A stretch of 64,000 bases of DNA from Microcebus murinus (Eukaryota > Chordata > Mammalia > Primates > Cheirogaleidae). This document shows, one piece after another, positions 11,248-23,370 of the stretch (the stretch's first letter is position 1; each line of letters begins with the position of its first letter). Location: NCBI RefSeq assembly GCF_040939455.1, contig NC_134108.1, positions 47,429,501-47,493,500 of the forward strand. Direction: 5' to 3'. A model generated the notes under the pieces. It was not told the DNA's origin and made no database searches. It was given only the letters and a program-made list of their open reading frames with translations. The position numbers and the translations under genes were made by a program.

Positions 11248-11253
11248 AATAAA
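11248..11253 (+). terminator. FYN: Poly(A) signal AATAAA, proximal
   Basis: AATAAA about 415 bases after the stop codon, followed within 10-20 bases by a T-rich then GT-rich region, the usual downstream element arrangement. Use would give a short FYN 3' UTR. Confidence 0.55.
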
Positions 11254-11779
11254 ATTTTTTTTCATGTTTTAACAAAAACCAATCAGGACAGGTGTTTGTT
11301 TTTTTTTTCTTTTTTATAACTATGAATATATATAATATATATGTCCCTGTACATATACAATGTGGGTGCTAACGTGGAGACTGTGGCCAGCCTAGACCAC
11401 AAAGCTGCAGGACCCAGAGTGAGGATTTTACTGCAAAATCAACATCAAAGCACTGGTGTTACTCTGAAAACCAGTGACCTCTTTTTTGGCTTTTGCAAAG
11501 CATGATTTTTTTTTCATTAGGTTGCACTTTTTTGGTTCATGACTGTACCTGTAGATGGTTGTTAACCTTGACTCTTTTCAGGAACTTCCCCCAAGCTGAA
11601 TTCAAGAGTTCTGTTACCAGTATTTGCTTCGACTTACTGCGGTTTGTTCTTGAAACTTAAAAGCAAGCATATTTAAGCAAGCAAATGGCCAATACTACCA
11701 AGGGAACTGGAAGATGGATACCACACAAACTTCTTGTATAAAATTATGAATGCTGAAATGTTTCAGACGTTTTTTATTT

Positions 11780-11785
11780 AATAAA
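11780..11785 (+). terminator. FYN: Poly(A) signal AATAAA, likely main
   Basis: It sits in 'TTTTTTATTTAATAAACC', about 950 bases after the stop, followed by 'TTGTAACCACATTTAAATGG'. This context is what I remember near the end of mammalian FYN messages. Confidence 0.6.
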
Positions 11786-12212
11786 CCTTGTAACCACATT
11801 TAAATGGTCTAAAACCCATAGCATTGTAGTCATGGCAACCTGCTAAACTTTCTCATACAACTAAAATTTATGGGGAAGGTGAGGGTGGAGGGTTGTACAT
11901 TTCCCATTGTAAAATAAGTGTTTTGAATGTCCTGTACTGCTAATGAATGACTTTCTATATGTCCAAGAGTTCTCCAGTGGAATAACTATGCACTACTTTA
12001 CATTTCATGGGGATGCACAAAAAAAAGTATTACATTTTTAGTTGCTGTTTGTACCAACCTTGAATTACATATGTTTAACAACAACAAATCAGAAATCCTA
12101 TTTCTATTGAGTTTTTAATGCCGAGTAGCACCTCTGAAGTCTTAATTCCTTTTTTGTTATGATTTATTTGTGAGTTTACATTTTTAAATTGTTTAACTTT
12201 CTTAATTTAGTA

Positions 12213-12218
12213 ATTAAA
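12213..12218 (+). terminator. Variant poly(A) signal ATTAAA, distal candidate
   Basis: ATTAAA followed about 25 bases later by a T-run and 'TTTGTTTATTTG'. It could end an extended FYN 3' UTR. Further AATAAA motifs occur at 13360 and nearby, with less support. Confidence 0.3.
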
Positions 12219-12624
12219 AAGAGAGCATTTTACATTTGAATTTTTTTTTTTGTTTATTTGTTTAAATCATGGAAGGTACCCTGGTAGTTCTGTGACATAG
12301 CTGTCCTACACCAGATGGTAAGGAGCCACCTGGTGAATTCAGCCATGGTGCAATGACTTGCAAATGACAGAGACATTCAGAACATCTGGAGAGTTCCCTC
12401 CACCCCAGAAAAGCTAGGCTATTGTCTGTATAATCCAAAGATTCTTAAAGCAAAATTAGCTACACCTTAACATTTTAATTTAGCAGACATTTTTTCTAAC
12501 TGGAATTTACTGTGTCCCACTTGTAAGTGAAAGAGACAAATACAAGAATCTCTCTTGTCCTGGAGTCAATATATGCATTTCTGGGTGTCCCTCTACTTCT
12601 ATAATGAAGTTGATACACAAGGAG

Positions 12625-12790
12625 ACAATGTGGTGTGGTAGAAAGGGCAGTGAGTGGACCCAGGCCAACTGTCCAGGCCTGGCTCTGTCACCATTCAGCT
12701 GCGGGACCACCTGGCATCTCTTGTGTTCAGGGCCTGTCTGTGCCACTGAGGGGCTTGGATGAGATTCACTCTTAGGGCCCTACAGCTCCG
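12625..12790 (+). repeat. MIR SINE
   Basis: 'GTGGTGTGGTAGAAAGGGCA' followed by 'CAGGCCTGGCTCTGTCACCA' matches the 5' part and core of MIR ('tagtggttaagagc...cggctctgccacttac'). It lies downstream of FYN. Confidence 0.6.
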
Positions 12791-13749
12791 AGATCTGTGA
12801 TTCTAAAATCACTGACGTCAGGTGGAGTCATACGAGGAGGACAGTTTTTTTGTTGAAATAACCCTAACATGTAGAAAAGTTTTCCAATATTTTTTTTAAA
12901 TGATACAAAGAGGGATTTTCTGATTGACCCAAACTTTATGGTATTGTTTTTGGCATTAATATCCAATTGCTAAACTGGTAAAATGTTAAAGCTCTCATAA
13001 CATATAATTATTAATACAGTATCAGGCAATTGGTTAACACATTCTAGATATTTTTAAAGACAACTTTGTTTTTAATCCTCACACTCCAGTAGGTTGGATA
13101 ACTTGCAAATATTCTCTGGAAGATTTTTGTTTATGTTTTGACTCATTTCAAAAAAATATCTGAAAAAAACCTGTTTTAAACAGAGATTCTTTAAGAAAAA
13201 GCTATCTCTTCAAAACAAAGTATAACCTTTAACTCATCAACTGAATTCATTGTGGATTCTCTTATATGAAACAAAACTATGGACTTGGGTCAACTCAAGG
13301 ACATGCTTACGAAAAACAGCACGCTGGAACTGTTCTGAAATGCTTAGGGAAAGTTGCAGAATAAAATTAAGAGAGTATCTATGAATAAAAATTAATCAGA
13401 AACTTTCAGTCTTCTTCTTCCAAGATGCTAATGTGCTTTCAGGAGCCATTCCTGAGGTAGACCAGTCCAGGCAAATGGAACGTCACCTCCAGGGAGTCCC
13501 AACACCTCCGGAGCAGCCTCTCTCCTCGCTGGTTGTAGAAGTTCGGGGTGAGGAAACACTTTGCTGACCAGAAAGTTCCCTTGCTAAGAGAGAAAAGTAT
13601 CGCCTTAGTGTACAGTGACAGCGAGGTAGTTTTTGTCTTTAGTAGCCTGGTAGTGAGTGAGCACTCACTCCATTCCCTCAGCAGAGCTGGCATCTGACAT
13701 CATCCTGGGCAGGGAGGCTTCCTCATAAACTATGTCTTTTTACTTTTTA

Positions 13750-14438
<689 letters not shown>

Positions 14439-14452
14439 CTTTTTACTTTTTA

Positions 14453-15739
14453 AGTATCAAATAATCAATCTATTAGAAAAGATAATTTACAAAGTTCAGA
14501 CATTGTAAACTGTGACAAAAGGAGCTCTGTTCACCCCATTCTCTCTGCAGCTTACACTCTCCCCTGATGCTGCTTGGTTCACAGCGCACTGGTGGGCTGG
14601 GAGGGCCAGAGAGCCCCTGCAGATACAGTGCGACAGGGTGTTATGTCCTCTAGGGCATCAGGGTATAGACCTGGGCCAACCATGCATTTGGTTCTGCCCA
14701 CCTCTTGGCACAGAAAGGTGTATGGGGAACCAGAGGCTTGCATGAGAACAGTTAATCCCTCAAACATAGCCACACTGCTGAAGAGTTCTTGACAAGCACC
14801 ACAGGGTGTTTACCCACCTTGAGAGAGATAAGAATCCTCCTGTGGCTAAATGTTGGCACCAGAGGATTTTACTAGTAGCATTGGAGCTGCACTATTTTAT
14901 CTGCAATTTCCTAGGAGGGCCTTAAGAATAGTATATTGTATTAATTGGAATAGTTCTTTCATGAGTCTTGAAAGAAGGTTTTCAGCAACATGCAGAAGAG
15001 AATTATACTAAAGCCACTGCAAAAGGGATGTTATCTGTTTATTTGTCATGACTCAGGACAAGGAACCTCACTTCACAGGACAGGACTTTCCTAACAAGTT
15101 GTATTTGAATGTAATGGCCTTTGGTCAGCTTGTTCCTGAAAGGTATTTTAATAGATTCAGATGACTTTTGTTGGCTTTCTTACAACTATATATTATACAG
15201 TGCTGTTGCAATTCAATTAGGCTGTCAGAAACATTTGCTAGAAGGAAGGGAAAAGGGGAGAGAGGGAAAGGGGAAGGAAGGAAGGAGATTGGCTTTAATT
15301 TTGGGGGGGAAAGGAAGGTCAAACAAGCTTTGACTCTAAAAATGGTATTGTGTGGGGATATAGATTACTAAAGCAATTATCAATACATATATTTATTTTT
15401 ACTTAATTCTCAAAAATAGATTACAACTACAGAGAAGAAAATAATGAAAAAACAGTATCTTTGATATATTTGAAATATCAAATGGACCTTCATAATGTAT
15501 ATATACCTGTATTTCCAGAAAGTTTTCATAATAAACTCTTAAATCATCCTCATTCTTTCCCAACATGCAGAATACTCAGAATCCCATAGAGGGACAAAGG
15601 TACCTTTATTTTAGAAATTAATTCTGAGTGCTGAAAATAAAAATAAGTGATTTTCCAGTGTTGCAGGGACTACTCTAACAAGAGTGACAAACGACTGCTC
15701 CCGCAACAGCCAGAACACGACGCTCCTCTCCAGAAGACT
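14453..15739. other. Unique intergenic DNA
   Basis: I see no gene or clear repeat. It contains a pure purine run of about 49 bases (15240-15288, GA/GGA units) and AT-rich sequence from 15360 to 15540. Confidence 0.5.
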
Positions 15740-15900
15740 TACTGCTCTCTCACAACGCGTCTGATAATGCTGCTCTGCTTTTTATGTGTCTTCCCCGCCA
15801 CATTGAGAGCTCCTTGAGAACAGGAACTGCCTGACTTGTTCACCATTATTCTCCTGCACCTAGAACAGTGATGCGTTCATGGCAGATGCCGGCTGGACAG
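15740..15900 (+). repeat. L2 LINE 3' fragment
   Basis: 'CATTGAGAGCTCCTTGAGAA', 'CAGGAACTGCCTGACTTGTT' and 'CTGCACCTAGAACAGTGATG' match the L2 3' UTR. Confidence 0.75.
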
Positions 15901-16744
15901 ATGGATGGACTGTTAGGTGGATGGTGGGGTGAACAGTCTCCCTCACTTGCCTAAGAACCTGCTGAGCACACAGGGTTCACCGAGTGCTGCCAGCAGCGCT
16001 ACCCTACCAGTTATGAATGCCCGGTCACCAGTCTTCCAGTTGTTATCTGAAGGGCCAATCTGTAGCCCAAAGCAAACACCACTGGTGCTTCCTGAACCTT
16101 TACCAAGAGCTTGTCCCAACACCAGTGGGGATAAACTTGTACTTCTTGGAACCTGGGGACAGCAAATAAATGGCACCAAGTGATACATAGTCTTAGGTAA
16201 AGCACTTTTACAGATCTCATTTTAACTCCGTAATTTATGAAAAGTTGGTATTTTACTCCCTAAGATATCCATCTTCCTCTTCATATAAAATTATTTTCCT
16301 GAACCATCAGGTTGTGCACTGTTAGCCAGCCTGCGGCTTGTGTCCCTGACACGCCCCTGCATGACCCAGGGAGTTCCTGTGCCCTGCGATGTCCACAAAA
16401 CGTCACTGCTCACGTGTCATTACTGTACTTGGGAGAGGTCACATTAGCCCCCGTTAATATGGATTCTCTTATCCGATCTCCTTTCACCCAGCAAACAGCC
16501 CTGTGACTGAGACAGGGACAGAAGATGAGGGAGTTGATGATGGGAAGGAAGAGGAAAACCACCCAGAGCCACCTGGCAGTGGGTGGGTCAGGTCAGCCTG
16601 TGCCACCGAGATGTGGGTGGGAGTAGAGAAGATGGAGACGGTGGACAAGGAGGAGGAAACCAGAGCGGGGACAAGAGGAGTCCTTTCCAGCGCTGGTCAA
16701 GGCAACGGGGTGAAGGTGGATATGACTGTGCACACGTGTAAGCA

Positions 16745-17000
16745 CTTACCGTTCATTCCTTCTCCAAATTTTTGTTGCTTACTTATGGGCTAGACCCTGC
16801 GCTTAGCACCAGAAACTCAAAGAGAGACCATATTCACAGTCTAGTGAGGGTGGAGGCCCATAAATACAGCTGCAGCAAGCTCTCTGCTGGATGGAAGCAC
16901 AGGTGTTAGCGAAGGAGTGACACCTGGCTCAGAAGGGAGAGGGCAGGGGAGGCTTCCTGGAGGAGGTGCTGCTTGAGCTCGGTCTTAAAGATGGCTTAGT
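16745..17000 (+). repeat. Ancient interspersed repeat copy
   Basis: 'GGGCTAGACCCTGCGCTTAG' to 'AGGCTTCCTGGAGGAGGTGC' and 'TTGAGCTCGGTCTTAAAGAT' match the same unassigned old repeat as 3140-3670. The interval 15900-16745 before it is unique and featureless. Confidence 0.55.
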
Positions 17001-17149
17001 AGCAGGGGCTAGTGTTTCCTGCCTTTGGATGTGTTTCCTTCTGATTTCCAGCCCCCATTAGGGGCTACCTCATGCTTTAAATATAAAAGGTGATCAGCAG
17101 ATGGGTCTAGATAAAGAAAAACACCAATAAACATCTCATCTCTCTCATA

Positions 17150-17153
17150 TCTT

Positions 17154-17192
<39 letters not shown>
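17150..17192 (+). repeat. (TC)n(CA)n microsatellite
   Basis: About 20 bases of TC units are followed directly by about 22 bases of CA units, a compound dinucleotide repeat. Confidence 0.95.
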
Positions 17193-19879
17193 TGCTTATT
17201 TATTCTGATTAGCGGGCTACTAAATAGAGGGTAGATAATACTATTCAAGGACAGAGAGTAAGATTTTAAGCAGGTTGTTGTCTCCAATGTCCCAGCTAGA
17301 ATGTAATTTGAAAGCTATTTATAGAATATGAGGATAAAAGAATTGCTGGGAAAGAGGCTTGTAATAACTCCTCACTACCTCTCTTGATAGCAATTAATAG
17401 GGGTTTTTCTCCTATTTATAAATCCATTGTCATTCCTTTCCTTCCATTTACTAGCCCGGCTATTTTGCTCGAATCATCATGCACCGTGTAAATTCATGGA
17501 GGAAGGTATACGCTGGCACATGCAAGGTGGGCTTGTTGTTTTGTTCTGGATATTTTTCCTTTAGTTAATTATCAAGTGCTTGCTGTGTAGCAATCAATGG
17601 GGAGCTAATTGGAAGCAAGAGAAAATGAAATGGGTATTATTCAGATAGTGTTTTTAATGAAAAGAGCACACATAATACTATGGGGAAATATCACTAAATA
17701 GCAAGAGATTTCATCTTTTTTTCCTTTGGTGTGTGTTTACAAAAGGATTCATAGAAGTCATTCGGAAACTAAATCCAAGTATGTGAATCCTTTCATTTTT
17801 TTTAGACTCCTCCCAAGGGGCGAGCACAGGAAGATTCCAGGAGGGAAGCTGAGCCTCAGCAAGATGCGAGAGAACCCAAACCACCCTGGAAGGAGCCTGG
17901 AGGTCTGTCAGCTCCCAGAGAGGGAGGAAATAGTAAGCAAATGGCAGCAGTTGCCTGGAGAATTAGAAAATGAATAACAATGCTTTCTGGTAAATTAAGC
18001 GTATTACATTGTGCAGAGGAAAGTGATGGGAAAGCCCTGTTAAAAATTGAATAATAATTTGCCCACATCATTTATGTAAAAGGCATAATTTTCCTACTTC
18101 AGTGGACTTTAGTTTGATTTGAAATATGAGCAGCTCCCGGACTGTTCACCAAAGCATAATTTGTGAGATAATTGGGAAGGGGAAGAGGCATCGGGCTGCA
18201 ATCAGCACAATCCTTCGTGAGCCACTTCACCTCCTTCCTCTCACCTGCGAATTTCGGAAAATATTTGTTTATACATTCCTGAAGGTCTCTAAATGAAAGT
18301 GCAAAGCATTAATCATTGTCATTGCTATCACTAAACCATGACCTCACGGTGTTTGAGAGGGGGATTGCAATGCTTCATTCTATTCAGTATTTTTCTGCTC
18401 TGATTCAAATAAGTACTTGTTTTTGAATAGTGGGGGGAAATGGAAATGTAGCAAAGCTATACTTAAAACAGCAAGCCAAGAACAAAAGCAACAAGCATGC
18501 AGCCAAAGGAGACCTTGGAAGATACACAGATAAAACAAAAAGCTGTGCTTGGCTGGGATTTCTGTTTCAGAATCAAATGCAAAATGGAGAACACTGTTCC
18601 AACTGTAAAGGTTTTGTAATCTACAAGCCGTCTGAAACAAAAAGGCATCATCATGTAATCCACCTTGACAGTCAGAAGCCGCACTATTGCTAGGAATTAC
18701 GATAATTGTTCTTGACTAATGTAGATTTTCAGGACCAGAGGGGTTGGAGGTGGGGTGGAATTCATACATAGATCCAAAACCCCTTGCTTCCAGAGGGCAC
18801 ACCCATTTCAATTGATGTCCACTTCTCTTCCTGTCTTTTTCCCATCCTCATCACCCCTGCTCCCCAATCCCATTAGATTCATAAAATTTGCACTTAGGCA
18901 TTCATTCACTCTCTTTATCCCCATCTCTCCACAAAGAGTCATTATTTACTTATTAAATTCAGCTCTCAGATTTCTACCTTTCAGGACAAACCTGTGGCTG
19001 ATTTCTGTCTGCTTATCCCAAGCAGTCTTCCTTTGTTGCACTAAATTCCTGTCTCCTCTAGAAGCTTGCTGGCCCCTGAAACTGAACTTTGAACCCCACA
19101 AATCTCAGCACTTCTTATCTCTGGGGTGCTCATTCTGGCTGAGCAAAAGGGCCTTCCCCAACCCTAATACTCCTCCCCACTCCCTCCATCTCTCCCCTAC
19201 CCCCTGCCACTGGTTTAAGATTTATTAGGCACTAGTTTTTGTACCTATGCCTCCTGCCACTTGCTATAAATCGCCTTTATGCAAATAGAAAAGGCTACCC
19301 TGCCTCAAGACACTTTGCTGCCATCTGCCAGAAAATCGTTATAACAAATATGCAAAAGGATAATGACTAGAATGTGAATGGTGCCCCCTAGAATTGTGCA
19401 GTACACAACTGGCACAACTACATGTGACAACCGTGTAGTCTGAAAGCACCTGAGCTATCCTGGAACCCTGTGTAAAACTCACAGCCACAGTAAGTCAGTC
19501 TTGTTTTTTATGACAGTTTGCAATGTCAAAATCTAAATCTTTACCCGTGATCAGAAATTGCTGAGGAGCCGTTTCTGGAAGAGACAGCAGTTCCCAGGCA
19601 GCAGCACCTATAAGAAGAAAGGGCTTTTCCAGCATTCAGCCCGAGCTTTGACCTACCGTCTTGGCAGACACAGCCCAAACCACACTTGGTTGTTTTTCAG
19701 GAAGCATCGAAGTTAGAAAGCTGGTAAATCTGAATGCTGGGGTGTGGAGGAGGTGGACTTGGCTTACGCGTGGGTCAACCATTACCCCCCTCTCTGGCTG
19801 TGGTTGCTTCATTTCTTGTTGATTACCCCATCTGTTCCCCTCCCTCCTTCCCATTCAGCACAACCTGCATGTTCTGTGA
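17193..19879. other. Unique AT-rich intergenic DNA
   Basis: A long repeat-poor stretch. No gene or RNA is recognised. A 157-codon frame at 18755-19228 has a composition typical of random pyrimidine-rich DNA and no start context or family motif. It could hold conserved noncoding sequence, which cannot be judged without alignment. Confidence 0.5.
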
Positions 19880-20200
19880 TCTCCCACTACATAACAAACC
19901 ACCCCAAAACTTAGCGGCAGAAACAGAAACAGTCATTTATTTTGCTGGTGAATCTGCCATTTGGGCAGGACTCATCAGGGACAACTCCTCTCCATTCCAC
20001 AAGGCCTCAGCCAGGGCAGCTCAGGTGTGGCTGACGGACCCACTTTCACAGTGGCTCGTGCACGTGGCTGCTAAGTTGGTGGCGGTCGCCCAGGAGCCCA
20101 GCTGGGCGGTGGGTGAGGGCTTTGGATGCCCTCCTCTCAGCCTCCCAGGTGGCCGCGTGCACTTGCTCCCACAGTGGGGCGCGTGTTGAACTACCCTGGC
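19880..20200 (-). mobile_element. MaLR/MLT1-like LTR fragment
   Basis: 'CATAACAAACCACCCCAAAA', 'CTTAGCGGCAGAAACAGAAA' and 'GTCATTTATTTTGCTGGTGA' resemble the reverse complement of older MLT1 LTRs. About 20240-20340 ('CAGCCACTAAGGCTTAGAAT') resembles another LTR 3' end. Confidence 0.6.
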
Positions 20201-20380
20201 TGACTCATCATTAGACTGAGACAAGCTGTCCCCACCCAGCTCTGCCCTAAATGCAAATTTCTAAACAAAATGAATGATTATGGTTCTCAGCCACTAAGGC
20301 TTAGAATAGTTATTTCGCAACAGTCGATCAGGAGAATGTACCCACTGTGCTCGCTGTGGTGTGACTGCATTCCCACATCT

Positions 20381-20945
20381 TTCTAGGCTGCCTCCTGGAG
20401 CTATAGAGTCAGGAAGTTAAGAACTACATTTCCCAGGCTCTCCTACCACTAGGATCATGACTGTGAATTAGGGTATACCAATTAGACATATTTGCACAAA
20501 GTGTAGAAGGCAGGCAGCAGTTTCCTGTGGCTTTTGGCTATTTTCTGCTGGGAAGCGAGGTCATGGAGCCACTGATATCCACTCTGCAGCTTCATGGGTG
20601 TCGAGAGTCTGTTGGCAGTTGCTAGGCGCCTCTGCCTAGCAAACGAGCTGGTGGCGGCAGTTCGTGTGTTGCTAGCTTTCTGACCCCTTTCTGCCCTTGT
20701 TTTGCAGTGACTGTGTTCTTGAGATTGCCAGTTCCAATGGCAGCTTCCTGAGCCCAACCTTCCTGATTGTGGCAGAGGGACACCTCCCTTGGCAGATTGG
20801 TTTTGCCACATTCCTCAAAGGCCCAGCCTAGAGCCATCTCTTCCAGCCCTTCCAACAAATTTGCAGTTCCCCATATTAAATCCCTTTTTGCTTAAAAACC
20901 CTAGTGTAGTTTCTGTTTCCTACACTGAACCCTTCTGCTAATATC
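20381..20945 (+). mobile_element. LTR-like repeat, family uncertain
   Basis: 'AACTACATTTCCCAGGCTCT' near the start and 'ATTAAATCCCTTTTTGCTTA' followed by 'TAGTTTCTGTTTCCTACACT' at the end have the look of a solitary ERVL-class LTR, with a poly(A)-signal-like ATTAAA near the 3' end. No internal retroviral genes flank it. Confidence 0.45.
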
Positions 20946-20999
20946 CAGGTAGTCCCCAAAACTCTGTCTCTTCTCAGACTTTCTTTTGTTCTTACTTGC

Positions 21000-21142
21000 T
21001 TGCTTCCTGTCCTTTAGTCATTCCTTTAACAACTATTTATGGAGTATCTACTATGTGCTAGGCACTGTACTAGACCCTAGAGAAAAATCTATGAACTAAA
21101 CAGACATGGCATCGCCTTCATGGGAGGAGGCAGAACAAAGAC
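21000..21142 (+). repeat. Ancient interspersed repeat, 5' part
   Basis: 'GGAGTATCTACTATGTGCTA' then 'GGCACTGTACTAGACCCTAG' matches the start of the unassigned old repeat. It is cut off by a hAT element at 21143. Confidence 0.6.
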
Positions 21143-21365
21143 CAGGAGTCAGCAAAACACAACGCTAGGGGCCAGTGGGCCACTGCTTGTTTTTGTCTAT
21201 AAAGTTTTCTTAGAACACAGCCTCACCCCTTCATTTCTGTCTCTTCCATGGCTGATCTTGCCTGACAACGGCAAAGTTGAGTAGTTGTCATAGAGACTGC
21301 ATGACCTACAATGCTGAAAATACTTACTGCCTGGCCTTTTTTCAGAAAAAGTTTGTCAGCTCCTG
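21143..21365. mobile_element. hAT-Charlie nonautonomous element
   Basis: Starts 'CAGGAGTCAGCAAAACACAA' and ends 'AAAAGTTTGTCAGCTCCTG', with internal 'CATAGAGACTGCATGACCTA' and 'AATACTTACTGCCTGGCCTT'. It is the same family and orientation as 10075-10248. Confidence 0.8.
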
Positions 21366-21449
21366 TATTAGGCAAATAAAACTCCAAGTCATGCTCCTGT
21401 GGTCCCGACATCCAATCAATTGCTCTGTCTGTCAACTCTGCAGACAGCC

Positions 21450-21580
21450 CTAGTCAAGCACCTTGCTCAGTGCCAAGAATATCACGAGGATGCTCTCTGT
21501 TAATTCTCACAGCAGCCTTTGGGACATATTATTATCTCTGTTTTACAGACAAGGAAACTGAGATTTATAAAGACGTGCAC
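21450..21580 (-). repeat. MIR SINE fragment
   Basis: 'TTAATTCTCACAGCAGCCTT' and 'TTTTACAGACAAGGAAACTG' are the reverse complement of the MIR core and 3' half. Confidence 0.7.
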
Positions 21581-21787
21581 TTGGGTGGCGGGGCAGATGG
21601 TGATATATGGAAGAGGAACAGAAAATGGCAGAAGGTGACGGGTTCAGTTCAGTTCGGATCTGAGGCACATGAGGTCCCTGCGGACGCCTACTTCAGGCTA
21701 TCCCAGCTGATTTCCTGCCGGGTGTGGTGGAAAAGCAAGGATTTCAAGTCTGAACAAATTTTAGGTTAAAATCACAATTCTACCACT

Positions 21788-22229
21788 GTGTTTCCCCGAA
21801 AATAAGACCTATCCATAAAATAAGCCCTAGCAGGATTTCTAAGCATTTGCACAATATAAGACCTACCACAAAAATAAGACCTAGTGATGGGTGTGGCTAC
21901 GCAGCGCATCTGCACAACCCATGCATTTCGTTGCAGAGAGGTAAAGAAGACGAGCAGCCCTTCTCATCTGCCCCAAGAGCTCTATGGCTTGACATGAGAG
22001 ATTGGGGCCAATGGTTCTAAAGGAAATAGAGTTGCAAGAAATTCAGGATGGAATTTGGGGTTTGGAGAGTTATGATGATGTTCCAGAAGAAGACAACTAA
22101 ACTATATTTGAATAAATGCAGATTGTTGTACCATACTTAAAACAATAATACATCTCCTGAAAATAAGCCCTAGGGTGTCTTCTTGAGGAAAAATAAATGT
22201 AAGACCCTGTCTTATTTTCAGGGAAACAC
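21788..22229 (+). mobile_element. 442-bp TIR DNA transposon, lineage-specific candidate
   Basis: Terminal inverted repeats of 21 bases, GTGTTTCCCCGAAAATAAGAC at 21788-21808 and its reverse complement at 22209-22229, match at 20 of 21 positions. A subterminal motif AAAATAAG(A/C)CCTA recurs near 21797, 21817, 21873 and 22158. TA follows the right end, which suggests a TA-targeting (Tc/mariner-like) element, though the left flank is not clean. A 29-codon open frame (22011-22100) with AATAAA just after it looks like the end of a transposase gene. It inserted into a MIR. I recall similar elements from prosimian genomes but cannot name the family. Confidence 0.8.
22011..22100 (+). pseudogene. Possible transposase C-terminal relic
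   Basis: A 29-residue frame inside the DNA transposon reads MVLKEIELQEIQDGIWGLES then YDDVPEEDN and stop. The acidic end and the following 'TTTGAATAAATG' (poly(A) signal) are what the 3' end of a transposase gene would look like. The frame upstream is interrupted by TGA at 21993, so nothing functional is encoded. The family is an inference. Confidence 0.4.
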
Positions 22230-22389
22230 GGTACTAGCTGTGTGACTTTGAGCAAGTTACTTCACTTTTCCAAGCCTCTCAGCTTTCAATTTCCTTATAA
22301 GTCCAATGGGCTCTTGTGAAAACTGAAAAACTATGCACACAGCACCTAGCATGGTGCGTGGCACACGGTAGATGTTTGATACATGCCGG

Positions 22390-23370
22390 CAGCTTCCCCT
22401 TCATCTTCAGTCTTATCCTTCATGTGGTGGAGAATAATCTTCCAAAATTACAGCTTTGATTATGTCATTTCCCTCCTCAAAAAATGTGATGGTTCCCCTT
22501 GACCCCCACTAGTGGAAGGAGACCTGTTTAGAGGACCTGCCCAGCCCACGCCCCTTTCTTTAAACTCTCCCACACACTCTACCCTCTGTTGAAGGGTGGG
22601 CCCAGCAGGCCATGCTTTTACCACCTGACCCCCGCCCCCTTCCCCACCAGAACATCTGATATACAAGGGGTAGACACCTAACCAGGACAGCCAGTTCATT
22701 GGCCACTGTCTCCTTCAAGTTGGGACCAAGAATCAGGACGCCGTGGTGACGGATGCTTGGCCTACAGGGTAGGTTGAGTCAGGGCCAGAGTCAGCCCTGT
22801 GGGGAGCAGAGGACGCGATCTGCAGAGAGAAACAGTGCTGCAGGCTCTGGGCCACCAGAGAGAGTGACTAGGGACGGCTACTGCCCACGCTCCCACATCT
22901 GGAGGTCTAGCTGTGCTGCCCGAGCACCATCTCTGTGAGATTCCTCCGAACCATTGCAGTCTAGTATCCCTTTACTTGGGTGAATTCGAGGGAGTTTAGC
23001 CCCTGCAGTCTGGCTCTGCTGTCCGACAGCCTCGACTGTCCCGTCAGACCCTCCATCACCCCTGCCCTATCTCCTGGCTACACCAAATTATCCACAACTC
23101 TGCCAGCATGCTCTGCACTGCTGCAGCCTTTTCCCTTGCCTGGACTGTTCCTTTGTCCTCGCTCCTCTTCTTAAAAGCTATCCATCCCTTGAGACCTGAC
23201 TCAGGCATCTGGTGACGGCTGCCTCCTCAGAACCCCTCACGCTGTCTTCTGGTCCTCTGATGGCGTTCGCGCACACCGCTCCCTGCCGTGCTTGTCAGTG
23301 GATGTCCTGGAGTTTTTCTCCTCGCCTCCAAGCCCACTGAGGGTAGGAACCTGGCACACATTAGGCACCC
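22390..23370 (+). repeat. L2 LINE, discontinuous
   Basis: 'TTGATTATGTCATTTCCCTC' and 'ATGTGATGGTTCCCCTTGAC' at about 22460, then 'CTTTTCCCTTGCCTGGACTG', 'CCATCCCTTGAGACCTGACT' and 'TGAGGGTAGGAACCTGGCAC' up to 23360, follow the L2 3' region order. The 22500-23030 part is not clearly L2 and may be another insertion. Confidence 0.65.

Larger units (their letters stand above)
10833..11805 (+). other. FYN: FYN 3' UTR (proximal form)
   Basis: Noncoding exon sequence follows the FYN stop and is free of interspersed repeats. It contains AATAAA signals at 11248 and 11780, AU-rich stretches, and two UGUANAUA Pumilio-type elements (11105-11112 and 11348-11355). The end is placed about 20 bases after the second AATAAA. 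Non-repetitive AT-rich sequence continues beyond, so a longer form ending after 12213 is possible. Confidence 0.75.
11806..13735. other. Sequence downstream of FYN, mostly unique
   Basis: AT-rich, largely non-repetitive DNA that may include an extended 3' UTR to about 12240. One MIR-like stretch lies at about 12625-12790 ('GTGGTGTGGTAGAAAGGGCA', 'CCTGGCTCTGTCACCATTCA'). No coding frame resembles a protein. Confidence 0.6.
21745..22385 (+). repeat. MIR SINE split by a DNA transposon
   Basis: The left part ends '...CACAATTCTACCACT' at 21787. The right part resumes 'CTAGCTGTGTGACTTTGAGC' at about 22234 and runs to 'GTGGCACACGGTAGATGTTT'. Joined, they read as a continuous MIR, so the intervening 442-bp element inserted into it. 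Confidence 0.8.

Noticed and set aside
17150..17192. CRISPR or other spaced array
   Set aside because: Simple dinucleotide repeats only; no spaced repeats exist in the window and the DNA is eukaryotic.
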